This document shows positions 8,706 through 18,001 of a stretch of 64,000 bases of DNA, piece by piece. The stretch is from Blautia liquoris (GTDB lineage: Bacteria > Bacillota > Clostridia > Lachnospirales > Lachnospiraceae): NCBI RefSeq assembly GCF_015159595.1, contig NZ_CP063304.1, positions 620,001 to 684,000 on the forward strand. Reading direction: 5' to 3'. Every line of letters starts with the position of its first letter. Within the stretch, counting starts at the first letter, position 1. The translations under genes and the position numbers were made by a program. The notes beneath the pieces are model-generated. The model was given only the letters and a program-made list of their open reading frames with translations. It did not search any database and was not told the origin of the DNA.

Positions 8706-10220
8706 ATGGACTATTTAATGGGAATTGATCTGGGAACGTCAAGTCTAAAGACTTTGATTATGGAAAGAAACGGAAAGATTATTGCACTGTCAAAATGCAG
8801 ATATGATGTCCAGTCACCAATGCCCGGATATATGGAACAGGATCCCAAGATATGGTGGCAGGCTTGTGTGCAGACAATCAGGGATTGTCTATACAAGTCC
8901 GGAATAAATTCGGATGAGATAGCGTCACTTGGTTTTTCAGGACAGATGCATGGACTTGTATTACTGGACAATAAGAAAGAACTAATTCGTCCGGCGATTT
9001 TACATAATGATGCAAGATCCGGTGATGAAGTAAAGGAGTTATATGAATTGTTGGGAATGAAAAACATTCAGGAGCATCTCATGAATCCACTTTTCACTGG
9101 TTCTCAGATTACATCTTTATACTGGATGAAGAAGAATGAAGTCAGACAGTTTCGAAAAATCCGATATATTCTTTCACCTAAAGATTACTTACTGTTCAGG
9201 TTGACGGGCGTCATCTGTACAGACTACTCAGATGCTTCTGCTACACTTCTTTATGATATCAAAGAAAATCGCTGGTGGAAGAAAGCTTTGGAGTGTATCG
9301 GTCTGTCTGATTTGCGCATGGCACCGGTTCAAGAGTCAATAATTTCTGTTGGAAAGGTATTGGAAGCAGCAGGAGAAGAAACTGGAATTTCGAAAAAAAC
9401 GGTTGTTTGCGTCGGAGGAGGAGATCAGGTTATGCAGGCACTGGGGAATGGAGTAGTGGAACCTGGTAAGGCTACAGTGACGATTGGAAGTAGTGGCCAG
9501 ATTTTTATTCCAACAGACTGCCCTGTTGGGAATCCGAATTATAATATGCATACTTTTTGTGGAGCACAGGAAAATACATGGTTTTCTATGGGCGCAATCC
9601 TGTCCGCAGGACTAAGTTTAAAATGGGCGGGAAGTGTTCTGGAAGTAAACGATTTTGCAGAACTTAGCAGAAGAGCGGAACTTGCCCCGGCCGGGAGTGG
9701 TGGCATTCTTTTTCTCCCCTATCTGAATGGAGAGAGAACTCCACATATGAACCCTATGCTTCGTGGGGGAATTTTAGGTTTGAATACGAAAACAGGGACA
9801 AACGATTTTGTACGATCTGTAATGGAAGGGGTGGCATTCGCTTTAAGAGAAGCAATGGAAACATGTCTGCAGATAACACCAGATCCAACACTATGGATCG
9901 CATCAGGAGGAGGGACGCAAAGTAACATCTGGATGGAAATTTTAGCAGATATTCTTGGCAAGCCACTTTATATATCAAAAGTGGAGGAAAATGCAGCAGT
10001 TGGAGCTGCCATCACAGCTGGGGTGGGGGCTGGTGTTTACCGAAACCTAAAAGAGGGATGTAAAGAGGTAGTATCTTATCAGCCAGATCCAGTTGTTCCA
10101 GATGTAGAGCGAATAAAACAATATGAAGAATTGTATCAGATATTCAAAGAAAGTTATACCGCAAATAAGATGGGACTGGAAAAATTGTCACAAATTCAAA
10201 GGAGAGATCAGGATGCTTGA
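8706..10220 (+). CDS. FGGY-family carbohydrate kinase, xylulokinase-like
   Basis: A 504-residue sugar kinase of the FGGY family, closest by eye to xylulokinases: N-terminal phosphate-binding loop MGIDLGTSSLKT, the xylulokinase-type SGQMHGLVLLD segment, the catalytic aspartate in VGGGDQVMQALG, and the C-terminal nucleotide site ASGGGTQSNIWMEILADIL. It should phosphorylate a ketose such as xylulose or a related sugar in the cytoplasm. I chose the ATG at 8706, which has AGAAAGGG eight bases upstream, over the in-frame ATG at 8682, which lacks one. The stop overlaps the start of the following GH172 gene by eight bases, so the kinase probably acts on the sugar that enzyme releases. The precise substrate is not certain within FGGY. 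Confidence 0.88.
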   Translation: MDYLMGIDLGTSSLKTLIMERNGKIIALSKCRYDVQSPMPGYMEQDPKIWWQACVQTIRDCLYKSGINSDEIASLGFSGQMHGLVLLDNKKELIRPAILHNDARSGDEVKELYELLGMKNIQEHLMNPLFTGSQITSLYWMKKNEVRQFRKIRYILSPKDYLLFRLTGVICTDYSDASATLLYDIKENRWWKKALECIGLSDLRMAPVQESIISVGKVLEAAGEETGISKKTVVCVGGGDQVMQALGNGVVEPGKATVTIGSSGQIFIPTDCPVGNPNYNMHTFCGAQENTWFSMGAILSAGLSLKWAGSVLEVNDFAELSRRAELAPAGSGGILFLPYLNGERTPHMNPMLRGGILGLNTKTGTNDFVRSVMEGVAFALREAMETCLQITPDPTLWIASGGGTQSNIWMEILADILGKPLYISKVEENAAVGAAITAGVGAGVYRNLKEGCKEVVSYQPDPVVPDVERIKQYEELYQIFKESYTANKMGLEKLSQIQRRDQDA

Positions 10221-11274
10221 GCAGCTGCCATATATAGGAGGAAGAATTACAAGACAGATATCCGCTGAGAATCCCACTGGGAATCCGGGAAATGCATGCA
10301 GATGGAAAAATGCAAATGAAACATTAGATGGGGGTAAGAATCTAAAAGTTCATCCGTTCTTACAGCTAAGTTCTGGCGAGACAAAGATTTTAGCAGATAT
10401 GGAAGGACCTGGATGTATCACAGAAATTTTCTTTACCTGTGATCATGTGGAATTAAGTGAATTAGTGCTGCGTATTTATTGGGACAATGAAGAAAATCCA
10501 TCTGTGGAAACACCAGTTGGGATGTTTTTTGCTAATGGGTTTGATGCATATAAACATGAAATCCATTCAGCAGTTATCATGGCGCTGCCTCGCAATGCGT
10601 ATAGCTGCTATTGGCAGATGCCTTTTAAAAAACATGCAACGATCACTCTGACACATGGGGGTACAGAAAAAATCTCCTGCATTGCTTACCGGGTGATGTA
10701 CCAACTTTATGATATCCCCGATCACATGATGTATTTTCATGCTTCTTATCATCGGGAGAACACCAGTTTCGAGAAGCCGATATATACAATATTGGATCAC
10801 GTGGAGGGTGAAGGCTGTTACGTTGGCACTTACCTTGCCTGGAATGCCTTGCATAGTGATTGGTGGGGGGAAGGGGAGGTAAAATTCTATATAGACGATG
10901 ACGGATTTTATCCGAGTATGGCAGATAACGGAACGGAAGACTATTTTGGAGGATCGTTTGGGTTTTCCCCATTTAATTCAGATCTATGCTGGAATGAAGA
11001 ACAGACATTTTCAGCACCTTATATGGGCATGCCGCTTGCAGTTACCGGCGGGGCAGACAGCGTCAGAAAATACAGCTTATATCGATGGCATATCTATGAT
11101 AATATCGGATTTCGACATAAACTTCGGGTTACGGTGGATACAATTGGTTTATGGGATAGACAAGGATATAGACCACTAGATGAAGATATTGCTTCCGTTG
11201 CGTACTGGTATCAATGTGAGCCACATAGACCCTATAAGCGCTTGCCGTCTGCAGAGCAGCGAATGGATCGCTGA
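10213..11274 (+). CDS. DUF2961 / GH172 family glycoside hydrolase (first copy)
   Basis: A 353-residue cytoplasmic protein of the DUF2961 family. Characterised members form GH172: a difructose-dianhydride I synthase/hydrolase (alpha-D-fructofuranosidase) from Bifidobacterium and exo-alpha-D-arabinofuranosidases from gut Bacteroidota. Conserved acidic clusters are WWGEGEVKFY (E220/E222) and NGTEDYFGG (E242), probable equivalents of the catalytic pair. No signal peptide is seen. Translation starts at the ATG at 10213 after AAGGAGAG, overlapping the kinase stop, rather than at an in-frame ATG 90 bases upstream inside the kinase. A second family member is encoded at 18002. The substrate is a furanoside by family inference; which one is open. 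Confidence 0.85.
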   Translation: MLEQLPYIGGRITRQISAENPTGNPGNACRWKNANETLDGGKNLKVHPFLQLSSGETKILADMEGPGCITEIFFTCDHVELSELVLRIYWDNEENPSVETPVGMFFANGFDAYKHEIHSAVIMALPRNAYSCYWQMPFKKHATITLTHGGTEKISCIAYRVMYQLYDIPDHMMYFHASYHRENTSFEKPIYTILDHVEGEGCYVGTYLAWNALHSDWWGEGEVKFYIDDDGFYPSMADNGTEDYFGGSFGFSPFNSDLCWNEEQTFSAPYMGMPLAVTGGADSVRKYSLYRWHIYDNIGFRHKLRVTVDTIGLWDRQGYRPLDEDIASVAYWYQCEPHRPYKRLPSAEQRMDR

Positions 11275-11280
11275 GAGCGA

Positions 11281-11306
11281 CGGGGATTGACTATTCCCCG
11301 CCATTT
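11281..11306 (+). terminator. Hairpin between convergent genes
   Basis: CGGGGA (11281-11286) pairs with TCCCCG (11295-11300), followed on the plus strand by a short T-rich stretch (CCATTTTTC). It lies right after the GH172 stop and overlaps the last codons of the minus-strand regulator, so it probably ends the plus-strand transcript. Confidence 0.6.
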
Positions 11307-12892
11307 TTCTCTCTGTAAGCGGAAGGAGATACCCCTATCTTTTTTTTAAAGCTGTTACTGAAGTAATATTGATTGGCATACCCACATCTGCTACTGATTT
11401 CCTTTAATGAAATATTGGAATTGACAAGATATTTACAAGCCTTGTCAATTCTATAGCTTGTGATGGTGTCGCTAATACTGATCTTTCTGACCTTTTTATA
11501 GAGTGCACTCATGTAGGAAGGACTGACATTAACATGTCTGGCGATATCATTGAGAGAAAGGGAACTGTCATCGTAATTCTCGGAAATATAGATATGGGCC
11601 AGTTCACATACCTGATTATGATATGTATCAAGAGATGTATCCATTTTTTTACATACATGAACACATAACTGATTCATCCATTCATAGAACTGTTCATAAG
11701 TCTGAAAAGAATCAAAATGTGTGTATGCTTCTATGATTTCACTTTCGAGATCGGAAGTATCGATATTCAGCTCATATAAGAACTTCAAGATTCTTCCAAG
11801 AAGAGAATAGATTCGGATAAACATCATATTTTTTGTTGGATACTTCTGCGTTTGTTCCAGAAAAAATGTATGAAGCCATTTCTCTATTGCCAGAAGATCT
11901 TTTTGACACAGCAGGCTGATAAACTCTTCCTCACTGGAGTCGGAGAATGATAAAAGACTGAAATCTTGTCCCAAAGCTTCTTTTGCATCAAAGATATTCT
12001 GATGTGGAAAGAAAAAATGATATTTTAATGCATGAGCAGCATTTTCATAAGAGATATGGAGATCCCAAATATCGTTCACAATGCTTCCTATACCAATATT
12101 CATCTTCAATAAATTACTGGGATAGTCTTCTAATAAGGAAGAAAGCACTTTATGTGTGGACTGAAGAAAGTGATTGGGGTTTTTCGTATTTTGTGCCAGA
12201 ATCATGATAATATCATTAAGCTCTTTTACAAAAAACATCCGGTCAAAGATCCCATACCTATCCCGAAGAAGATCTATAACGTGAAGGACCTCCATCTGAT
12301 ATCTTGTGATTCCAAGTTGTTCCTCTAGTTCTCTTGAATTTCCAAAATTGACTTTTACTACGTTAAAATAGTCAAAGTTTAAATCTAGATTTAAGAATAC
12401 AGGGTATCGTCCAAGGTAAGATTCGGCATCTTTGCCCTTATATGTCATAAGATCCAGAAAAAATTTCTCGATCATAAGAGGACGGCTCTGTTCGATGAGC
12501 TCTCTGTTGTGATTTTCCTGATCGATGGATAGCAGAGCGTGTTTAGTTTTTTCAGTTAAGTAATCATAGTCAATTGGCTTTTCAATATAATCACATACAC
12601 CCAGACGAATTGCCCGTTTTGCGTACTCGAACTTATCATAGGCACTGATCAGAATTATTTTCACCGATGGATTGATGGAGACAGCAAGGCTGCTCATGGA
12701 GATTCCATCAAGATCAGGCATTTCGATGTCAGATATAATTAAGTCGACGGGTTCCGCTTTCATTGATGTGATAGCGGCAGCTCCACTGGATTCAATATGT
12801 ATTACCTGGGCATCCATAGAGTTCCAGTCAATATTTCTGGCAATTCCCTCACTGGAAATAGAGTTATCATCAACAATCATAACTTTTTTCAT
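11291..12892 (-). CDS. YesN-type response regulator with AraC DNA-binding domain
   Basis: A 533-residue cytoplasmic response regulator. Residues 1-120 form a receiver domain (MIVDDN start, phospho-acceptor D55 in IISDIEMPD, conserved K in IEKPIDYDY). A long central helical region follows, and the last 100 residues are an AraC-type double helix-turn-helix (LNDIARHVNVSPSYMSALYKK, then LKEISSRCGYANQYYFSNSFKK). The start overlaps the upstream kinase stop by four bases, so the two form a translationally coupled pair. The divergent binding-protein operon at 14896 and perhaps the kinase/GH172 operon at 8706 are the likely targets. Signal and direction of control are inferred from context only. Confidence 0.93.
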   Translation of the reverse strand: MKKVMIVDDNSISSEGIARNIDWNSMDAQVIHIESSGAAAITSMKAEPVDLIISDIEMPDLDGISMSSLAVSINPSVKIILISAYDKFEYAKRAIRLGVCDYIEKPIDYDYLTEKTKHALLSIDQENHNRELIEQSRPLMIEKFFLDLMTYKGKDAESYLGRYPVFLNLDLNFDYFNVVKVNFGNSRELEEQLGITRYQMEVLHVIDLLRDRYGIFDRMFFVKELNDIIMILAQNTKNPNHFLQSTHKVLSSLLEDYPSNLLKMNIGIGSIVNDIWDLHISYENAAHALKYHFFFPHQNIFDAKEALGQDFSLLSFSDSSEEEFISLLCQKDLLAIEKWLHTFFLEQTQKYPTKNMMFIRIYSLLGRILKFLYELNIDTSDLESEIIEAYTHFDSFQTYEQFYEWMNQLCVHVCKKMDTSLDTYHNQVCELAHIYISENYDDSSLSLNDIARHVNVSPSYMSALYKKVRKISISDTITSYRIDKACKYLVNSNISLKEISSRCGYANQYYFSNSFKKKIGVSPSAYREKNGGE

Positions 12893-14706
12893 GGGTCTTT
12901 CTCCTCCATCTGGTCAAATAAAATCGTAATTCTTGTGCCTTTTCCAATACTGCTCTCAATCTGAATATTACCGTTCCCAAAGGAGGGACTTGAAATTCTC
13001 TGATTGACATTTCCTATTCCATAATGCTTTTCATAGTCAATTTTTTTATCCTTAAGTGTCTTCTTCAGATCATTCAGCTGCTTTACAGTCATGCCACATC
13101 CGTTGTCTGTAATTGTGATAATTACTGTATCATCGCCATAACATACGGACACATTAATATGTATGTGGGATGATATTCGGGAAATGCCATGATGAATACT
13201 GTTTTCCAGGAAAGGTTGAAGCGTAAAGCGGCACATCATGAAATTCTCAATTCCGTCTTCTTTATAAATATCCCATGTGAGAGTATCATTATGACATAGT
13301 TTTTCCAAATCAAGATATAAACGACAGATTTCAAGTTCATCCTTTATTGAAACCAGATCACTGTTATTCCTTAGGAGTAGACGATAAAAGCGTGTCAGAT
13401 CTGTAATCATCTGATTCGCAGTGTCAATTCTGCCTAATGTCATGCAGGTTTTGACGGATCCTAAAATATTATATAAAAAATGAGGGTTAATCTGGGACTG
13501 CAGCAATTGATATTTCAGCTTTTCCTCCGATAAAGACAAATCCAGAATTGACTGCATATTCTCATTCAGAGAACTCTGCATCTTGTCAAACGTAATGATC
13601 AGTTCATCAATTTCATCGTATGCCCGAGAGTCTGCAGAGGTAGGGATCAGGTTGTAGGATGCAAGATCTAAGGAATTACCCAGGCTGAAATTTTTCATGG
13701 CAAAGGATAAGATACGCAGTCTTTTCGTAAGGTTTTGTGACATGCTTATAATAATTAAAATAGTAATGGGAAGGGCGATGAGCAAGGTAATAATAATTGT
13801 CCGCAGTAATATATGGGTATTGGCTTTCAGGTAATGGTCAGGTATTTCTGTCATATGATACCAGCCATTATCTAATTCCATTACATGGTAATGTTTGCCG
13901 TGCTCATGAAAATTTGTTTCTTTCTTGTGGCTTTGCAGAAGTGAGAGTTCTTCCCGGGGCAAATATGTCCCTACAAGATGCTTGTTCGTATGCGCAGTTA
14001 TCAGTCCCGTGTTTGATATCAGGTAACTTGAGATCTCTGAGTTTTTGTATGTGTCCGATAATGACCTGGAGAATTCATCTGTCTTTAAAAAGATCATATA
14101 ACTGTATTCAATATCGCCATTTGTCTGGTTTTGGAGGAATCTTCCACAAACGATAACATCTTGTGGCGACTGATCTTCAGAGACAATGAAGGGGAGTTTC
14201 ATGCCTGGTTTGTAAAACCATGTGGAAGCCGTTCCCTGAATGTTTTTCCGTGTGTCAGCAGGTGCAAAATCATATATCTGAGACAAGGGAAGTAGATTAA
14301 GACCTTCATGAGCACCTAACATATTATCAGGCAGGAATACGTAAATATGGTAGAAATTAAAGGTCGATGTAAACAAGGAGATATCGTTTCTTACATTATT
14401 TAGTGATAATAAGGTCTCGTCCATAGATCTGTCTTCAAGAGTAAGCGAATACATGTCATACTGTATTGAATCCGCTACATTTTCAGCTTGCTGGATTCTG
14501 TCATTGATCTGTGTATTTAGCTGATCAGAAGAGAGGATTGCACTGTCCATAATTTTGTCCTCCGCGATACTTTGCGTTACATGATAAAAGATAAGGGCGA
14601 TGATAGTAAGAGGCAGTAACGTACATAAGAAAAAAGACAGCAGCAATTTTGTCTGAAACCCCGAAAATAGTTTCCTAATATGAATGATGAGAACTTTTAT
14701 CGCCAT
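12889..14706 (-). CDS. YesM-type sensor histidine kinase
   Basis: A 605-residue membrane sensor kinase. A first transmembrane segment lies around residues 18-42 (LLLSFFLCTLLPLTIIALIFY), then a roughly 250-residue extracellular sensor region, a second membrane segment near residues 300-320, a HAMP-like linker and the His_kinase domain with H409 in QINPHFLYN. The ATP-binding domain shows LQPFLENSIHHGI (N box) and ITDNGCGM (G box). The ribosome binding site AGGAGGG precedes the ATG. Its partner regulator follows directly. It lies divergent to a sugar binding-protein operon flanked by two GH172 genes, so it likely senses a furanoside or its binding protein complex. Confidence 0.93.
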   Translation of the reverse strand: MAIKVLIIHIRKLFSGFQTKLLLSFFLCTLLPLTIIALIFYHVTQSIAEDKIMDSAILSSDQLNTQINDRIQQAENVADSIQYDMYSLTLEDRSMDETLLSLNNVRNDISLFTSTFNFYHIYVFLPDNMLGAHEGLNLLPLSQIYDFAPADTRKNIQGTASTWFYKPGMKLPFIVSEDQSPQDVIVCGRFLQNQTNGDIEYSYMIFLKTDEFSRSLSDTYKNSEISSYLISNTGLITAHTNKHLVGTYLPREELSLLQSHKKETNFHEHGKHYHVMELDNGWYHMTEIPDHYLKANTHILLRTIIITLLIALPITILIIISMSQNLTKRLRILSFAMKNFSLGNSLDLASYNLIPTSADSRAYDEIDELIITFDKMQSSLNENMQSILDLSLSEEKLKYQLLQSQINPHFLYNILGSVKTCMTLGRIDTANQMITDLTRFYRLLLRNNSDLVSIKDELEICRLYLDLEKLCHNDTLTWDIYKEDGIENFMMCRFTLQPFLENSIHHGISRISSHIHINVSVCYGDDTVIITITDNGCGMTVKQLNDLKKTLKDKKIDYEKHYGIGNVNQRISSPSFGNGNIQIESSIGKGTRITILFDQMEEKDP

Positions 14707-14895
14707 TCGATTACCCTCCTTGAAGTTTTGCTCTGCATTTCAGTATAGGGAAAACATCTGTGCAATTCAATACATACAAAAATAATATAAACGAATCGAA
14801 AGAAATTGTATTTTGTCTAATACAATTCTTTGTTATTCTTGGGGAAGTAAATAAAACATGGCATTCTAAGAGAGGAGTGCCGGAAAGGTAAAGTT
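14707..14895. promoter_or_regulatory. Divergent control region with long inverted repeat
   Basis: This 189-base AT-rich stretch separates the minus-strand kinase gene and the plus-strand binding-protein gene and must hold both promoters. A near-perfect inverted repeat has AATTGTATT at 14804-14812 and AATACAATT at 14819-14827, extended to 13-14 bases by AAAGA and CTTT on the outer sides. It is a plausible site for the YesN-type regulator. No -35/-10 pair is clear enough to assign; TATTCT at 14834-14839 is one candidate -10. Confidence 0.5.
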
Positions 14896-16170
14896 ATGAA
14901 AAAGAGAATGATAAGTGTACTGCTTAGCATGTTGATGCTCACAAGTTTACTGACCGGATGTGGAGGGGGTTCCAAGGATTCCGGGAATGCATCGTCAGGT
15001 GGAGGCAACAAAAAAGGGGCGTATGATTTGACTCTTTACAGTATTAATACCACGGACCCGGATTTTGATGACTGGTTAAAGAATGTAGAAGATGCAACCG
15101 GGCTAAAAATTAATGTCATCGCTGCCCCAACCGATTCAGACACTCGGCAGCAAAAGATTACAACAGTTCTGTCTACAGGCGATTCAAGTGTCGATGTTAT
15201 TGAAATTAATGATGAAATGAGCGCGTCATTTAAAAACTCTGGATGGCTTGAGGGTTTAAATGATAAGGTTATGACAGATGATATAAGGGGTCAGTTTCCA
15301 CAAGGATATCTGAAAGATATGATTACAGATAAGGATGGCAATGTTATAGGTGTTCCGGGTTATATTGGTTATCTGGCTTTCTGGGTAAATCAGAAGATCA
15401 TGGATGAGGTTGGCATAAAGTCTATTGATACGAAAGATGATTTTATGAAATATATGAAAGCCGTTTCTGGTAATGGAAGATATGGATATGGAGGATCTTG
15501 GGAGAAGACATATTCTCATAATGAAATTGCACAATTTGTCAATATGTTTGGAGGAGATTATCTGGACTGGAAGAACCCCAAAAATAAAGAAGCAATACAA
15601 TTTTTACATGACATGGTAAAAGAGGGAGAAACACCAATTGATCAAATAGCAGATAAGTATGAACAGATGAATCCAAAAGCAAATGATGGAAAATACGGAT
15701 CCTGGTTTATGTGGGGATTAGGAACTGATTATGAGAAAGCTGGTATGCTTGGAGCGGATAAGATTCATATGGCAATGGTACCTGATTTTAGTGGTGAGGG
15801 AAAGAGAAGTATCTTTACAGATTCCTGGAGCTATGTACTGAACAAAGCCTCAAAGAATAAAGATGCTTCATTGAAATTCATGAAATATATGACGGAAGAA
15901 GGTGGAATGGAGGCTTCTTATAAAGCATTTGATCGTTATCCTGCCCGTGCGGATGTAGCGGAAAAAGTAGTGCCTGATTCAGATCCGGCAAAAAAGATGT
16001 ACAGTGAGTATGCAACAGAATGTGATGTAAAAGGACGTCCGATGCTGCCGCAGACCATGGAATTTATAACTGACATGGGCACTATCTTTCAGTCTTGCAT
16101 GAAAGACGAAATTACAGTTGATGAGTTCTGCAATAAAGCAGCGGAGATGGTAGAAAAATATGGTAAATAA
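14896..16170 (+). CDS. Sugar ABC transporter substrate-binding lipoprotein (family 1)
   Basis: A 424-residue extracellular sugar-binding protein. The leader ends in the lipobox LLTGC with the lipidated cysteine near residue 22, followed by a glycine/serine/lysine linker. The family-1 core includes STGDSSVDVIEINDEM and the hinge segment GVPGYIGYLAFWVNQKIMDE. It should deliver an oligosaccharide to the two permeases downstream; no ATPase is encoded nearby, so a shared MsmX-type ATPase elsewhere in the genome is expected. A hairpin 8 bases after the stop may raise its mRNA level relative to the permeases. A clear paralogue is encoded at 19131. Confidence 0.92.
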   Translation: MKKRMISVLLSMLMLTSLLTGCGGGSKDSGNASSGGGNKKGAYDLTLYSINTTDPDFDDWLKNVEDATGLKINVIAAPTDSDTRQQKITTVLSTGDSSVDVIEINDEMSASFKNSGWLEGLNDKVMTDDIRGQFPQGYLKDMITDKDGNVIGVPGYIGYLAFWVNQKIMDEVGIKSIDTKDDFMKYMKAVSGNGRYGYGGSWEKTYSHNEIAQFVNMFGGDYLDWKNPKNKEAIQFLHDMVKEGETPIDQIADKYEQMNPKANDGKYGSWFMWGLGTDYEKAGMLGADKIHMAMVPDFSGEGKRSIFTDSWSYVLNKASKNKDASLKFMKYMTEEGGMEASYKAFDRYPARADVAEKVVPDSDPAKKMYSEYATECDVKGRPMLPQTMEFITDMGTIFQSCMKDEITVDEFCNKAAEMVEKYGK

Positions 16171-16177
16171 ACTACGA

Positions 16178-16204
16178 GACACTGCAGGAATTATCTGCAG
16201 TGTC
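16178..16204 (+). other. Intercistronic hairpin after the binding-protein gene
   Basis: GACACTGCAG (16178-16187) and CTGCAGTGTC (16195-16204) form a perfect 10-bp stem with a 7-base loop and no T tract. It resembles mRNA-stabilising hairpins often found between binding-protein and permease genes. Confidence 0.7.
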
Positions 16205-16231
16205 ATCTGCTAAGCGAAAAGGAGGCACTTT

Positions 16232-17113
16232 TTGAACACAAAACAGAAGTCTACAAAATGGATGATTCCATGGATTCTGATACTTCCCGTAGTCTTGATT
16301 CGTGGATTCACAACCCTATATCCGATACTTGCAACCTTAAAAAACAGCCTGTTTGATATCAAGGTTCTATCTGGTGTAAAAGAATTTGTAGGATTGAGTA
16401 ATTATATCAATGTCTTTAACGACCCTAAGATTATTACGTCGATTAGTTTTACTTTGATGTTTGTTGTAGTCTCTATGATTTTTCATGTTGTTTTAGGAGT
16501 AGCGCTGGCTTTAATATTGAACATGAAATTTAAAGGCCAGCGATTTCTTCGTACCATTGTACTGATTCCTTGGGCAATGCCGGCTGTTGTTGTAGGTATG
16601 GCTGCAAAATGGGGATTTAACAATGATTATGGACTTGTAAATGATTTTATACGGCGATTTGTACCTTCGTTTCAATACAACTGGCTGATCAATACGGGAT
16701 CAGCCAGAGCATCGGTAATCATCATGGACTTATGGAAGGATCTTCCTTTTTTTGCGATACTTGTGTTGTCAGGACTGCAGTTTATATCCGGAGATATTTA
16801 TGAAGCTGCAAGGGTAGATGGTGCAAATGGAGTGCAAAGTTTCTTTAGAATTACACTTCCTCTCATCACAAAAAACGTAATGACTTTGTGCATCCCCTTT
16901 ACTTTGTGGAGACTGACCACGTTTGATCTTGTATATTCAATGACATCAGGCGGACCAGGTGAGGATACCTCGTTGATTGCATATCGTATTACGACGGAAG
17001 CTTTTACTAACCTGAATGTCGGATACGCATCAACACTTGCAGTGATGTTATTTATCGTCATGGCTGCTTTTAGTTTTCTCAATATGAAGGTCATGAGTAA
17101 GGTGGATAGTTAG
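16232..17113 (+). CDS. Sugar ABC transporter permease (MalF/UgpA type)
   Basis: A 293-residue integral membrane protein with about six transmembrane segments, starting WMIPWILILPVVLIRGFTTLYPI. The EAA coupling motif is YEAARVDGANGVQSFFRITLPLI near residues 190-212, the contact site for the ATPase. Translation probably starts at TTG (16232), since AAAGGAGG at 16218-16225 is ideally placed and no nearby ATG fits. It pairs with the permease at 17127 and the binding protein at 14896. Confidence 0.92.
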   Translation: MNTKQKSTKWMIPWILILPVVLIRGFTTLYPILATLKNSLFDIKVLSGVKEFVGLSNYINVFNDPKIITSISFTLMFVVVSMIFHVVLGVALALILNMKFKGQRFLRTIVLIPWAMPAVVVGMAAKWGFNNDYGLVNDFIRRFVPSFQYNWLINTGSARASVIIMDLWKDLPFFAILVLSGLQFISGDIYEAARVDGANGVQSFFRITLPLITKNVMTLCIPFTLWRLTTFDLVYSMTSGGPGEDTSLIAYRITTEAFTNLNVGYASTLAVMLFIVMAAFSFLNMKVMSKVDS

Positions 17114-17126
17114 GAAGGAGAACTTT

Positions 17127-17981
17127 ATGAACGAATCAAAGAAATATAAAATTTACAGAGGACTTGTTTCTGCGGGAAGATGGGTTCTCTTTGCATTAGT
17201 AGCATTTCTGATTCTTTTTCCTGTTTATTGGATATTCATCTCTTCTATAACCCCTCCGGGGGAATTGTTTCAAATGCCTATAGATTATCTTCCTGACAAT
17301 CCATCTTTGGACAGCTACAAATTTCTTGTTGAAAATGTAGGCCTTATTTCTAAAATAGGCAACACAATTCTTATTATTGGTGTTACACTGCTAATAGGCA
17401 CCGTAATATGTGTAATGGCAGCATATGGATTCTCCAGATTTCACTCTAAGGGAATTAATCTTATGTTTGGGTTTATTATTGCTACAATGCTGATTCCTGA
17501 AGTTGTCACTGCAAGACCGCTTTACGAGTTTATGCAAAAGGTAGGGTTATATGATACATATCCCGGTTTGATTATTCTATATATCAGCGCTGTTATTCCC
17601 TTTACTGTTCTGATATTGAGAAACTTTGTCGGGGAAATACCAGTTTCACTTGAAGAGGCAGCAGCGATTGATGGGGCATCATTTTCACAGAGGCTTTTCC
17701 GGATTGTGCTTCCTCTCATGAAACCAGCGATTGCAACTGTATGTATTATTAACTTCATCACATGTCTGAATAACTTTTTTACACCGCTTTACTATTCAAA
17801 CGGAATACAGGTTCTTTCAGTTTCTATTGTACAGTTGCCATTGCGTGATAATATGTATGGTGTACCATGGGATCTTGTAAGTGCTATGGGATGGATTATC
17901 CTGCTGCCGATTATTATATTTGTAGCTATATTTGAAAAGCAGATTATGGAAGGAATTATGGCTGGTGGAGTAAAAGCATAA
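17127..17981 (+). CDS. Sugar ABC transporter permease (MalG/UgpE type)
   Basis: A 284-residue permease with six expected membrane segments. Typical MalG features are the LILFPVYWIFISSITPPGELF segment at the N-terminus, the cytoplasmic GFSRFHSKG loop, the EAA motif LEEAAAIDGASFSQRLFRIVLPLM and the C-terminal FEKQIMEGIMAGGVKA. The start follows AAGGAGAA. It completes the membrane channel with the preceding permease and is followed after 20 bases by a GH172 enzyme, linking the transporter to furanoside breakdown. Confidence 0.92.
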   Translation: MNESKKYKIYRGLVSAGRWVLFALVAFLILFPVYWIFISSITPPGELFQMPIDYLPDNPSLDSYKFLVENVGLISKIGNTILIIGVTLLIGTVICVMAAYGFSRFHSKGINLMFGFIIATMLIPEVVTARPLYEFMQKVGLYDTYPGLIILYISAVIPFTVLILRNFVGEIPVSLEEAAAIDGASFSQRLFRIVLPLMKPAIATVCIINFITCLNNFFTPLYYSNGIQVLSVSIVQLPLRDNMYGVPWDLVSAMGWIILLPIIIFVAIFEKQIMEGIMAGGVKA

Positions 17982-18001
17982 AAAAGAAAGGAAGGTATTA
18001 C

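Noticed and set aside
9719-9978. Overlapping minus-strand reading frames inside the FGGY kinase
   Set aside because: They have no start signals and no recognisable domains; they arise from codon bias of the real gene. The same holds for other antisense frames inside clear genes throughout the window.
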